Shown: piece by piece, positions 6,740 through 11,434 of the stretch
How positions within the stretch are numbered: the first letter of the stretch is position 1
How the letters are laid out: every line of letters starts with the position of its first letter
Notes under the pieces: model-generated
Told to the model about the DNA's origin: nothing
Seen by the model: only the letters and a program-made list of their open reading frames with translations
Databases searched by the model: none
Source of the DNA: JBDRKN01 sp043813955
Lineage (GTDB): Bacteria > Patescibacteriota > Patescibacteriia > Patescibacteriales > Patescibacteriaceae
Length of the DNA: 11,434 nt
Assembly: GCA_043813955.1 (NCBI GenBank)
Contig: JBDRKN010000022.1
Span: 1-11,434 of the forward strand
Reading direction: 5' to 3'
Program-made: the position numbers and the translations under genes

Positions 6740-7993
6740 ATGAAAATAAAAATTGATTTTAAAAAAGCTTTGCTCTTATCAGGCATTTTAATTATGGCAG
6801 TAATTATTGGCTGGCTAATGTATAAAATGTTTATGCAAAAGCCTGAACAGCTATATCTGCCGACTGATCTTGGGCAGACAGATACTTCTGGACTTGGGTT
6901 TCCATCAGCTGGCGAAGGAACAGGGCAGATTATTGACGACCTTGGTATAGACAGATTAGAGCCAGATGAATTTACAGGACCTGTTACGCAGGAGCAGGCA
7001 ATCAAGCTTCTGCAAGAAACAGCACAGAGGGATAATAAAATTATAAGCTTGACAGAACATTGGGCAATAAACGCGAGTCTGTCAGAGGACGGCTCTTCTG
7101 TAAGATACTATAATGCAGACGATGGCAAATTCTATCGCATTATGCCAGACGGGAAGGCAGTAGAGTTGTCAGACCGCAAATTCCATCAAGTACAGGAAGT
7201 TACATGGTCTCCTGCCCAAGACAAGGCTGTTCTTAAATATCCTGATGATACTAAAATTATCTATGATTTTGAGGCTGGGAAACAGGTTACGCTTCCTAAG
7301 CATTGGCATGAATTTGACTGGGCCCCAGCTGGCGACCAGCTAATATTCAAAAGCATTGGCCTTGATCCTGACAACCGATGGCTGGCCATAGTTAACAGCG
7401 ACGGATCAGGCTCTCATACTATTGAAAAAATCGGAAATAATGCTGATAAGATAATCACTTCATGGTCTCCGAACAATCAAGTTATTGCCATGATGACAGA
7501 AGGTCTTGATATGGACCGCAAAACTGTATATTTCATAGGCATGCATGGAGAAAATTTCCGCTCTACTATTACAGAAGGAAGGGGCTTTGTGCATAAATGG
7601 TCGCCACAGGGAGATAAAATTGTTTACAGCGTTTATTCAAGCATGAATGATTACAAGCCAATGCTTTGGAGAGTTGACGCGCAGGGAGACAATATTGGAG
7701 CTAACAGGCTTCCTTTAGAGCTTGAAACCTGGGCTGATAAATGCGTCTTTTCCAGCAATAGCGAGCTTTACTGCGCTGTGCCAAGAGAGCTGGAAACAGG
7801 AGCCGGGCTTTTTCCTAATTTAGGAGACCGCACAAGCGATGACCTGTACCATATTGATTTGGCTACAGGAACCAAGACATATCTTAGCAATGCAGGATAT
7901 TACAACATGACTAATTTGATTATTACAAATGACCAAAAATATCTATACTTTACAGATAAAATAACAGGCCGGCTGCATAAAATAGAGTTATAA
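6740..7993 (+). CDS. Membrane-anchored TolB/PD40-like beta-propeller protein
   Basis: This is a 417-residue protein with a short basic N-terminus, one membrane anchor (about residues 9-31), a Gly/Thr/Asp-rich linker (35-80) and a large domain (100-417) built of repeated beta-propeller blades. Blade signatures of the WSP-x-x-(D/Q)-x-(I/V) type recur: VTWSPAQDKAVL (154-165), FDWAPAGDQLIF (192-203), SWSPNNQVIAM (241-251), KWSPQGDKIVYS (286-297), with degenerate copies near 335 and 394. These are typical of TolB/PD40 propellers, so six or seven blades are likely. The propeller would face outside the membrane. C335 and C345 could form a disulfide. No catalytic serine-hydrolase domain follows. It is transcribed divergently from the pilus operon across a gap of about 160 bases. 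Specific function unknown; no clear Shine-Dalgarno. Confidence 0.85.
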   Translation: MKIKIDFKKALLLSGILIMAVIIGWLMYKMFMQKPEQLYLPTDLGQTDTSGLGFPSAGEGTGQIIDDLGIDRLEPDEFTGPVTQEQAIKLLQETAQRDNKIISLTEHWAINASLSEDGSSVRYYNADDGKFYRIMPDGKAVELSDRKFHQVQEVTWSPAQDKAVLKYPDDTKIIYDFEAGKQVTLPKHWHEFDWAPAGDQLIFKSIGLDPDNRWLAIVNSDGSGSHTIEKIGNNADKIITSWSPNNQVIAMMTEGLDMDRKTVYFIGMHGENFRSTITEGRGFVHKWSPQGDKIVYSVYSSMNDYKPMLWRVDAQGDNIGANRLPLELETWADKCVFSSNSELYCAVPRELETGAGLFPNLGDRTSDDLYHIDLATGTKTYLSNAGYYNMTNLIITNDQKYLYFTDKITGRLHKIEL

Positions 7994-8009
7994 ATAAGTT
8001 GTCCGCAAC
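7994..8009. other. 16-bp convergent junction without a convincing terminator
   Basis: The propeller gene (plus) and the HEPN gene (minus) converge here with only 16 bases between stops. A 5-bp stem, AGTTG/CAACT with a TCCG loop (7997-8010), exists, but it is short and lacks a T-run immediately after it on either strand. The two transcripts probably overlap. Confidence 0.4.
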
Positions 8010-8477
8010 TCAGATTAATTTCTTTTGCAAATCTTTTTTTTCAATCAATTCAACAACCTTTCTAAGAAATGTCTCAACATCTTCTGCTATTTTTATTAAT
8101 TCAGTATCAAGTATTTCAAGAACATCATATTGTATATCATGGCGCTTCTTTCTCATTTTCTTTATTCTTTTAAACTCTAGTTCCAGATCTCCATTTAATA
8201 TTAATCCAGCTACTTCTAAAATCATGGCATGATGGCCTTGACGTTGTTTTACCCTATATCCATATAGCCACAATAATGACTCGCAAGCTAATCTGGCAGC
8301 ATCATAAATATCAGAATAAGCAAGGTCATTGTTTTTACTGCCTTTTGCCATTATATCCTTGGCTAAATTAAAGCGCCTTACAGCTTGGTTGTACTTAGCT
8401 TTTATACTCTTAAGAGAAATATCAAATTCTTCTAATCTATTTGCTTGAATTAAATTTTGTAAGTTCTGTAAATTCAT
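8010..8477 (-). CDS. HEPN-domain protein, likely toxin partner of the MNT gene
   Basis: This is a 155-residue, almost entirely alpha-helical protein. Features typical of HEPN domains are the N-terminal helix K-A-K-Y-N-Q-A-V-R-R-F-N-L-A-K (26-40), the central D-A-A-R-L-A-C-E-S-L-L-W-L-Y-G-Y helix (59-74) and the R-K-K-R-H-D-I-Q-Y-D motif (109-118). HEPN proteins next to MNT nucleotidyltransferases act as RNases in HepT/MntA-type toxin-antitoxin systems. The motif here is R-x3-H-x3-Y and not the R-x4-H-x-Y of studied HepT toxins, so RNase activity is not assured. The start ATG (8475-8477) lies inside the 3' end of the upstream MNT gene: 41 bases overlap in a different frame, implying translational coupling. 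The stop is TGA. A non-toxic HEPN accessory remains possible. Confidence 0.8.
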   Translation of the reverse strand: MNLQNLQNLIQANRLEEFDISLKSIKAKYNQAVRRFNLAKDIMAKGSKNNDLAYSDIYDAARLACESLLWLYGYRVKQRQGHHAMILEVAGLILNGDLELEFKRIKKMRKKRHDIQYDVLEILDTELIKIAEDVETFLRKVVELIEKKDLQKKLI

Positions 8478-9030
8478 CTAAATTGCCTTTTAAAATAATC
8501 TTAGGCTCATTAAAAATTTTAATAATAAAATCACTTTGTTTATTAATTTTATCAATAACTTCTTCCTTGCCATAGAGATGATAATTAATTTCTCTATTTA
8601 ACTCAAGTTCTAATTTGGTAATATTGTCAATTAGCTGATCCTGATTAACGCTTCCGATAATTATTAAATCTATATCGCTCTCGCTATCCTCCTTATTACT
8701 AGCAATAGAGCCAAAAATAAAAGCAGACTCGACTCCTTCTAATGAATTAACTAATTCTTTTAACTTATGCTCCAAACCTAATGTTTTAGATATAATATTT
8801 TTTAATTCATTATATAAAATATGCTCTTTATTTAACTTAAAAAAACGCAAATTGCCTTTGCGCTCATCTTTTAAAATTCCGTCGCTAACTAATGTATTAA
8901 CAGAATTTTGAATATAACTCGGCTCTTTATTCAAATTCCTGGCAATCTCTCTTAAATAACATTCTTTATCAGGATTTTTGAATAAAAAATTCAAAATTTC
9001 TCCCTTGCTATTTTTTAAAAAATTTAACAT
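8437..9030 (-). CDS. Winged-helix + MNT nucleotidyltransferase, likely antitoxin
   Basis: This 197-residue protein joins two modules. Residues 1-70 form a winged helix-turn-helix: Y-L-R-E-I-A-R-N-L (25-33) and S-Y-I-Q-N-S-V-N-T-L-V-S-D-G-I-L (38-53), followed by a beta wing. Residues 85-175 are a minimal nucleotidyltransferase with the exact GSx10DxD signature (G107, S108, D119, D121) ending in DLIIIG. The usual third carboxylate strand corresponds to R-E-I-N-Y-H-L-Y (146-153), with no obvious Asp, as in many MNT proteins fused to a winged helix. In HepT/MntA systems the MNT protein neutralises the HEPN toxin by AMPylation. Here it comes first in the operon, the reverse of hepT-mntA order. 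The winged helix and the upstream palindrome (9047-9060) suggest autoregulation. Confidence 0.88.
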   Translation of the reverse strand: MLNFLKNSKGEILNFLFKNPDKECYLREIARNLNKEPSYIQNSVNTLVSDGILKDERKGNLRFFKLNKEHILYNELKNIISKTLGLEHKLKELVNSLEGVESAFIFGSIASNKEDSESDIDLIIIGSVNQDQLIDNITKLELELNREINYHLYGKEEVIDKINKQSDFIIKIFNEPKIILKGNLDEFTELTKFNSSK

Positions 9031-9046
9031 CTATGTATATTTATTT

Positions 9047-9060
9047 TGTACAATTGTACA
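9047..9060. promoter_or_regulatory. Perfect 14-bp palindrome, candidate operator of the MNT/HEPN operon
   Basis: TGTACAATTGTACA is a perfect palindrome 17 bases upstream of the MNT start codon. It covers the transcription start predicted from the -10 at 9066-9071. A dimeric winged-helix protein such as the product of the first gene would be a natural ligand. Binding is inference. Confidence 0.6.
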
Positions 9061-9065
9061 TATTT

Positions 9066-9071
9066 TTTATA
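9066..9071 (-). promoter_or_regulatory. Candidate -10 box of the MNT/HEPN operon
   Basis: TATAAA on the minus strand lies about 36 bases before the MNT ATG, and the predicted start is near 9059. No good -35 is visible at 16-18 bases, so the promoter is weak or depends on an activator. It would be blocked if a protein bound the adjacent palindrome. Confidence 0.4.
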
Positions 9072-9166
9072 CACCTATTTAAAAGCTAAAAATAAACAAA
9101 AAATTAACTATATTAACTATATCATATTTAATTTATAAAATCAACGAATTTAATTTTTATAAAAAT

Positions 9167-9193
9167 AGGCCCTTCTTGTTAAAAGAAGGGCCT
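9167..9193 (-). terminator. Strong intrinsic terminator after the 112-residue gene
   Basis: An 11-bp perfect stem (AGGCCCTTCTT / AAGAAGGGCCT) closes a 5-base loop (9178-9182). On the minus strand it begins 5 bases after the stop of the gene at 9199-9537 and is followed by TATTTTTAT. On the plus strand it is followed by TTTGTTT, so it may also stop transcription in that direction. It insulates the MNT/HEPN operon from upstream transcription. Confidence 0.85.
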
Positions 9194-9198
9194 TTTGT

Positions 9199-9537
9199 TT
9201 AAGGAGCATTTCTATTACTAAATATTAAAGAGGCTAGTTTTTCTGGATCAATACCCCAATTTTTTGACCATTTAATAAAATTAGAGAGCTTTGACAGTCC
9301 AGATAAACCAAAATTCCAATAATAATAATGGACACTTTCTCCAGAAATATCACCAGTCTTCTCACGGCAGTCAAGAAGATTAACTATTGGGCCGAGCTCT
9401 GGATCTGTGGCATACATAATAATAGCCCGGTCTTCTACATTTGTGCATAGAGCTGAAATATCAATTACTTTTTCAGCAACAATGGGGCCATGACTGCCAC
9501 AGAGTCCAAAAGAAACGCCAACGAATTCTTCTATCAC
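9199..9537 (-). CDS. Unrecognised 112-residue protein with its own RBS and terminator
   Basis: I do not recognise a family. The product appears soluble and cytoplasmic: no signal peptide and no membrane helix. The N-terminal half looks alpha/beta (VGVSFGL, EKVIDISAL, AIIMYATD, PIVNLL) and the C-terminal half helical (LSKLSNFIKWSKNWG, PEKLASLIF). It has three cysteines (C13 in CGSHG, C31, C57) and an aromatic patch YYYW (71-74). The start used is GTG at 9535-9537. AGAGGTGA upstream (minus strand, about 9549-9556) is a good Shine-Dalgarno but lies about 13 bases away. An in-frame ATT two codons earlier would have ideal spacing, so the start is uncertain. A strong terminator follows, and the gene forms its own transcription unit between trmD and the MNT/HEPN pair. 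Confidence 0.65.
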   Translation of the reverse strand: MIEEFVGVSFGLCGSHGPIVAEKVIDISALCTNVEDRAIIMYATDPELGPIVNLLDCREKTGDISGESVHYYYWNFGLSGLSKLSNFIKWSKNWGIDPEKLASLIFSNRNAP

Positions 9538-9548
9538 TTTAATTTTTT

Positions 9549-9556
9549 TTCACCTC
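9549..9556 (-). promoter_or_regulatory. Shine-Dalgarno of the 112-residue gene
   Basis: AGAGGTGA on the minus strand is complementary to the 16S rRNA tail. It is 11-13 bases from the GTG start and about 7 from an in-frame ATT codon. It is one of only two clear Shine-Dalgarno sites in the window, supporting the reality of this orphan gene. Confidence 0.55.
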
Positions 9557-9618
9557 TATTCTCCTGTTTTTTTAAAAAACTAACTTAAATTTATGATTTT
9601 AAATTTATATCATATTTA

Positions 9619-10272
9619 TTATAGAATAACGAGCTTGCTTTTCTTTTCTTTCCACTCTTTAATTTCCTTATGATTCCCTGAGAGCAGTATTTTTGGCACT
9701 GCATATTTCTTTCTGCCTATTTTAAAAACCTCTGGCTTGGTATACTGCGGGTATTCCAATACGCCTGGCTGGCTGTGCGATTCATCTTTGTTGCTCTGCT
9801 CATTGCCCAAGACTCCTGGAATTAATCTGGAAACAGAATCAACTATAATCATGGCGCCTAATTCGCCTCCAGTAATGACATAATCTCCAACAGAAATTTC
9901 TTCGTCAACAAAATATTTAATGCGCTCATCCACTCCTTCATATCTTCCGCAGATTAAAACCAGATTATCTGATTTAGAATATTTCTTAGCCATCTGCTGA
10001 TTCCAAGTCTTGCCCTTGGCAGACAAGAGAATAACTTTTTTCCTGCCCTTTATATGCTTAATTGCCTTATAAAGAGGCTCAATCTTCATAACCATGCCGG
10101 CTCCTCCGCCATAAGGGGTATCATCCACAGTCTTATGCCTGTCATTAGTCCAGTTCCTTAAATCATGGATTTTGATTTTAATCAATTTCTTATCCTGCGC
10201 GCGCTTAAGCATGCTCTGGCTAAAATAGGAGCTGAACATTTCAGGAAAAATTGTAATAATATTAAATTGCAT
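9619..10272 (-). CDS. trmD: tRNA (guanine37-N1)-methyltransferase TrmD
   Basis: This is a 217-residue SPOUT-family enzyme that transfers methyl from S-adenosylmethionine to N1 of G37 in tRNAs reading CNN/GNN-type codons, preventing +1 frameshifts. Recognised motifs are the start MQFNIITIFPEMF, D-T-P-Y-G-G-G-A-G-M (51-60) and the trefoil-knot SAM site L-I-C-G-R-Y-E-G-V-D-E-R-I (106-118) with G-D-Y-V-I-T-G-G-E-L (129-138). V-L-E-Y-P-Q-Y-T-K-P (171-180) follows the K-D-E-S-H-S segment that corresponds to the region of the catalytic Asp. The protein is slightly shorter than typical (about 230-255), ending soon after L-L-S-G-N-H. The ATG at 10270-10272 is preferred to an upstream TTG because it matches the family N-terminus. 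The usual neighbours rpsP, rimM and rplS are absent here. A terminator hairpin lies just upstream. Confidence 0.97.
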   Translation of the reverse strand: MQFNIITIFPEMFSSYFSQSMLKRAQDKKLIKIKIHDLRNWTNDRHKTVDDTPYGGGAGMVMKIEPLYKAIKHIKGRKKVILLSAKGKTWNQQMAKKYSKSDNLVLICGRYEGVDERIKYFVDEEISVGDYVITGGELGAMIIVDSVSRLIPGVLGNEQSNKDESHSQPGVLEYPQYTKPEVFKIGRKKYAVPKILLSGNHKEIKEWKEKKSKLVIL

Positions 10273-10281
10273 ATTATCATA

Positions 10282-10312
10282 CAAAAAACCACAAATAGGC
10301 TGTGGTTTTTTG
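10282..10312 (-). terminator. Intrinsic terminator between khpA and trmD, symmetric
   Basis: A 12-bp perfect stem (CAAAAAACCACA / TGTGGTTTTTTG) closes a 7-base loop at 10294-10300. On the minus strand the second arm ends in six T, as in an intrinsic terminator, about 20 bases after the khpA stop. The hairpin is symmetric, so it could act on the plus strand too. It ends only 9 bases before the trmD ATG. Confidence 0.85.
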
Positions 10313-10332
10313 ATTATACTTTATGAACAAAC

Positions 10333-10659
10333 TTAGATTGTTAAATCTTCAACAGATGAGGTGTCAATATCAGCTTCAGCTGATTTTGGCCTTGGCCTGT
10401 TTCCACCCTCTGGTTCATAAATCTTTAAGTTTACTCTGGCGTTATTCTTAGCACCAATAATCTTTAACAGAGTTCTGATAGCCTGAGCAGTCTGCCCCCT
10501 TCTCCCAATGACATAACCCATATCAACTGGGTCAATCTTTAAGGTTAAGAGCACGCCCATTTCGTCCACTGTTCTCTCCACTGAAACTTTATCAGGGACG
10601 CTAACAATGGCCTTGGCTACTGTTTCTAAAAACTCTTGATCTTGATATTTTCCTGCCAT
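10333..10659 (-). CDS. khpA: KH-domain RNA-binding protein, KhpA-like
   Basis: This is a 108-residue protein with a single KH domain. The GxxG loop is visible as V-I-G-R-R-G-Q-T-A (50-58), followed by the helix A-I-R-T-L-L-K-I-I-G-A and the strand R-V-N-L-K-I-Y-E. KhpA proteins bind RNA, often with KhpB/Jag, and in many bacteria the gene lies between rpsP and rimM/trmD. That fits trmD being the next gene here, although rpsP and rimM are missing. Typical KhpA is about 75-80 residues; this one has an acidic, probably disordered tail (85-108) and a somewhat longer start. The ATG at 10657-10659 lacks a Shine-Dalgarno but follows a consensus promoter and a leader of about 95 nt. Confidence 0.9.
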   Translation of the reverse strand: MAGKYQDQEFLETVAKAIVSVPDKVSVERTVDEMGVLLTLKIDPVDMGYVIGRRGQTAQAIRTLLKIIGAKNNARVNLKIYEPEGGNRPRPKSAEADIDTSSVEDLTI

Positions 10660-10674
10660 ACGTTTGTTCTGAGT

Positions 10675-10734
10675 TTTCTTAGAAAGACAGAATAGCCTTT
10701 TTAAGAAACATGACTTAATTAATTAAACCATGTT
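10675..10734 (-). promoter_or_regulatory. Potential structured leader of khpA
   Basis: The khpA leader holds two inverted repeats. At 10707-10734 AACATG/CATGTT flanks TTAATTAATTAA; as RNA this folds into about 12 pairs (two G-U) with a tetraloop. At 10675-10681 and 10702-10708 TTTCTTA/TAAGAAA could form an outer hairpin that shares bases with the first. A leader-regulation role is inference; the pairing itself is visible. Confidence 0.4.
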
Positions 10735-10760
10735 AATTCTACAAAGAATCAACACATATT

Positions 10761-10789
10761 ATTATATACAAAAGTCAACAAATTGTCAA
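10761..10789 (-). promoter_or_regulatory. Perfect consensus sigma70 promoter of khpA
   Basis: On the minus strand TTGACA (10789-10784), 17 bases, then TATAAT (10766-10761): full consensus hexamers at the optimal spacing. The -35 overlaps the TGA stop codon (10786-10788) of the upstream small membrane protein. The predicted start is near 10754. It should drive khpA strongly and, by read-through, perhaps trmD. Confidence 0.85.
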
Positions 10790-11025
10790 GATGCCTTATT
10801 AATCTTGTTTTTACTGCTCTTTATGTAAAAATAATAAAATAAAGCGCCAATAACATTTAAAATAGTTATCAGCGCCACCCACTTGTTTTTACCTGGAATA
10901 TCCCGCTTTAAACAATCTCTAAGCATTAAAACGCAAAAAATGCCAGCTCCTACAGCAATTATGAGCAAAACCACCACAGCTATGCCAAAAATGTAAAATA
11001 ATGTTTGCGGCTCTAAATTATCCAT
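10786..11025 (-). CDS. Small two-helix membrane protein, PLDc_N-like
   Basis: This is a 79-residue membrane protein with two hydrophobic helices (about 9-34 and 46-67) joined by a short basic loop L-R-D-C-L-K-R-D-I-P-G-K-N-K-W-V. The pattern of a first helix, D-x-x-x-R-x-x-P-G-x-x-K-W, then a helix ending N-V-I-G-A-L-F-Y-Y-F-Y, fits the PLDc_N domain. That domain is found at the N-terminus of cardiolipin synthases and as stand-alone small proteins of unknown role. The catalytic HKD domain is absent, so it is not an enzyme by itself. It probably forms an operon with the 47-residue gene 9 bases upstream. The stop is TGA. Confidence 0.75.
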   Translation of the reverse strand: MDNLEPQTLFYIFGIAVVVLLIIAVGAGIFCVLMLRDCLKRDIPGKNKWVALITILNVIGALFYYFYIKSSKNKINKAS

Positions 11026-11034
11026 AACTAAATA

Positions 11035-11178
11035 CTATATTGCTATAAATCCATAACATAATTCAATATTCAATATATACCAGGCAGCTATTAATGCAAG
11101 AAAAAAACCTATTACAAAACCAAATATAACAAACCTGATTTCCCTGTTGCTAACCCTGGTTATTTTCCTGCTTTTCAT
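11035..11178 (-). CDS. 47-residue single-helix membrane protein
   Basis: A short open frame from the ATG at 11176-11178 to a TAG at 11035-11037. The product starts with a basic stretch (M-K-S-R-K-I-T-R-V-S-N-R-E-I-R), followed by one strongly hydrophobic helix (about residues 16-37, F-V-I-F-G-F-V-I-G-F-F-L-A-L-I-A-A-W). This positive-inside layout is that of a genuine small membrane protein. It ends 9 bases before the PLDc_N-like gene on the same strand and starts just after a terminator and a TATAAT box, so it would be the first gene of a two-gene unit. No Shine-Dalgarno is present. I do not recognise a family. Confidence 0.6.
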   Translation of the reverse strand: MKSRKITRVSNREIRFVIFGFVIGFFLALIAAWYILNIELCYGFIAI

Positions 11179-11185
11179 ATGTATT

Positions 11186-11215
11186 ATTATATCATAAAAG
11201 GCGTTGCATAGGCAA
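11186..11215 (-). promoter_or_regulatory. Candidate promoter giving a leaderless transcript
   Basis: On the minus strand TTGCCT (11215-11210), 18 bases, then TATAAT (11191-11186). The predicted start falls at or within one or two bases of the ATG at 11178, so the message would be leaderless, which fits the missing Shine-Dalgarno. The -35 lies within the terminator hairpin of the upstream gene. Confidence 0.45.
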
Positions 11216-11220
11216 CGCCT
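11199..11220 (-). terminator. Terminator of the PSP1-domain gene
   Basis: A 9-bp stem (AGGCGTTGC / GCAACGCCT) with a 4-base loop, 14 bases after the stop of the gene at the right edge. On the minus strand it is followed by a short TTT run, so it is a moderate terminator. Confidence 0.7.
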
Positions 11221-11234
11221 CTATTATCATACAA

Positions 11235-11434
11235 TTATTTATTCCTGTTTAAATCAACTTCAGCTATATAATCATTCTCGCCTTTTTCGCCACGAAATTT
11301 AACATCAACTGATTCTTTTAAAATATGGTGGCTGATTACTTCGCCTCTTCTGCCGTCTGCATTAACTTTAGTTCCAATAGGAGGCATTTTATCTTCCTTT
11401 TCCTTATACCCCTCAGCCTCATAGGCTAAGCAGC
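11235..11434 (-). CDS. PSP1-domain protein (RicT/YaaT-like), C-terminal part cut by window edge
   Basis: Reading leftward from the window edge, 65 codons end at the TAA at 11235-11237. The segment C-L-A-Y-E-A-E-G-Y-K (1-10 of the visible part) followed by M-P-P-I-G-T-K-V, G-R-R-G-E-V-I-S and L-K-E-S-V-D-V-K-F matches the end of the PSP1 C-terminal domain, where family members have C-C-L-x-Y-E-x-x-x-Y then L-P-x-x-G-x-x-V and V-L-x-x-x-V-x-V. In Bacillus RicT (YaaT) this cysteine-bearing domain works in the RicA/F/T complex that affects RNase Y-dependent RNA maturation. The start and N-terminal half lie outside the window. The family call is from motif memory on a fragment. Confidence 0.75.
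   Translation of the reverse strand, partial: CLAYEAEGYKEKEDKMPPIGTKVNADGRRGEVISHHILKESVDVKFRGEKGENDYIAEVDLNRNK

Noticed and set aside
9031..9166. Possible small gene in the space upstream of the MNT gene
   Set aside because: The stretch is very AT-rich, with stops in all frames and no start with a ribosome-binding site; only the -10 and the palindrome stand out.
9585..9608. Direct repeat of TTAAATTTAT (9585-9594 and 9599-9608)
   Set aside because: Only A/T bases, two copies, in an AT-rich intergenic region; no further copies and no partner feature.
10273..10284. TTG start four codons upstream of trmD
   Set aside because: It overlaps the terminator hairpin, and the family N-terminus begins at the ATG at 10272.
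1..11434. CRISPR arrays, tRNA or rRNA genes, insertion sequences or attachment sites
   Set aside because: No regularly spaced repeats, no tRNA-like CCA-ended cloverleaf, no transposase or integrase motifs and no long terminal inverted repeats were seen on either strand.

Overview
The window is an AT-rich, densely packed piece of bacterial chromosome. It most resembles a Candidate Phyla Radiation (Patescibacteria/Parcubacteria-type) genome. The reasons are a compact pilM-N-O-x-B-C type IV pilus operon with tiny intergenic gaps, few Shine-Dalgarno sequences, small lineage-type membrane proteins, and a trmD without its usual rpsP/rimM/rplS partners. TGA serves as a normal stop (HEPN gene, PLDc_N-like gene), so the code looks standard and not the Gracilibacteria code 25. 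The taxonomic placement is inference from gene content and style; no marker here proves it.

Layout, left to right. (1) 1-6689, minus strand: a type IV pilus assembly operon read right to left as pilM, pilN (with a long Lys-rich N-terminal extension), pilO, a small bitopic membrane protein in the pilP position, pilB and pilC. After pilC come a separate promoter and the first 11 codons of a prepilin (K-G-F-T-L-I-E-L), cut by the window edge. A sigma70-type promoter with an extended -10 precedes pilM, and the pilin promoter carries the same 10-base -10 element. (2) 6740-7993, plus strand: a membrane-anchored, TolB/PD40-like beta-propeller protein, divergent from the pilus operon. (3) 8010-9071, minus strand: a two-gene wHTH-nucleotidyltransferase (MNT) + HEPN toxin-antitoxin-like pair, with a perfect 14-bp palindrome at the presumed transcription start. 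(4) 9167-9537, minus strand: an unrecognised 112-residue protein with its own Shine-Dalgarno and a strong terminator. (5) 9619-10789, minus strand: trmD and a KH-domain RNA-binding gene (khpA-like). A strong hairpin terminator lies between them, and a consensus-perfect promoter precedes khpA. (6) 10786-11434, minus strand: two small membrane proteins (a PLDc_N-like one and a 47-residue one), a terminator, and the 3' end of a PSP1-domain (RicT/YaaT-like) gene cut by the right edge.

How the parts work together: PilB (extension ATPase), PilC (platform) and PilM/N/O (cytoplasmic ring and inner-membrane alignment complex) would assemble the pilin encoded immediately downstream. PilQ, PilT and the prepilin peptidase are not in the window. 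The rest is RNA-related housekeeping (tRNA m1G37 methylation, KH RNA-binding protein, PSP1), with a mobile-type MNT/HEPN module between. I did not find a clearly new system. The items most worth a second look are the extended PilN, the shared -10 element of the operon and pilin promoters, the palindrome at the MNT/HEPN promoter, the terminator pressed against trmD, and the unrecognised 112-residue protein.
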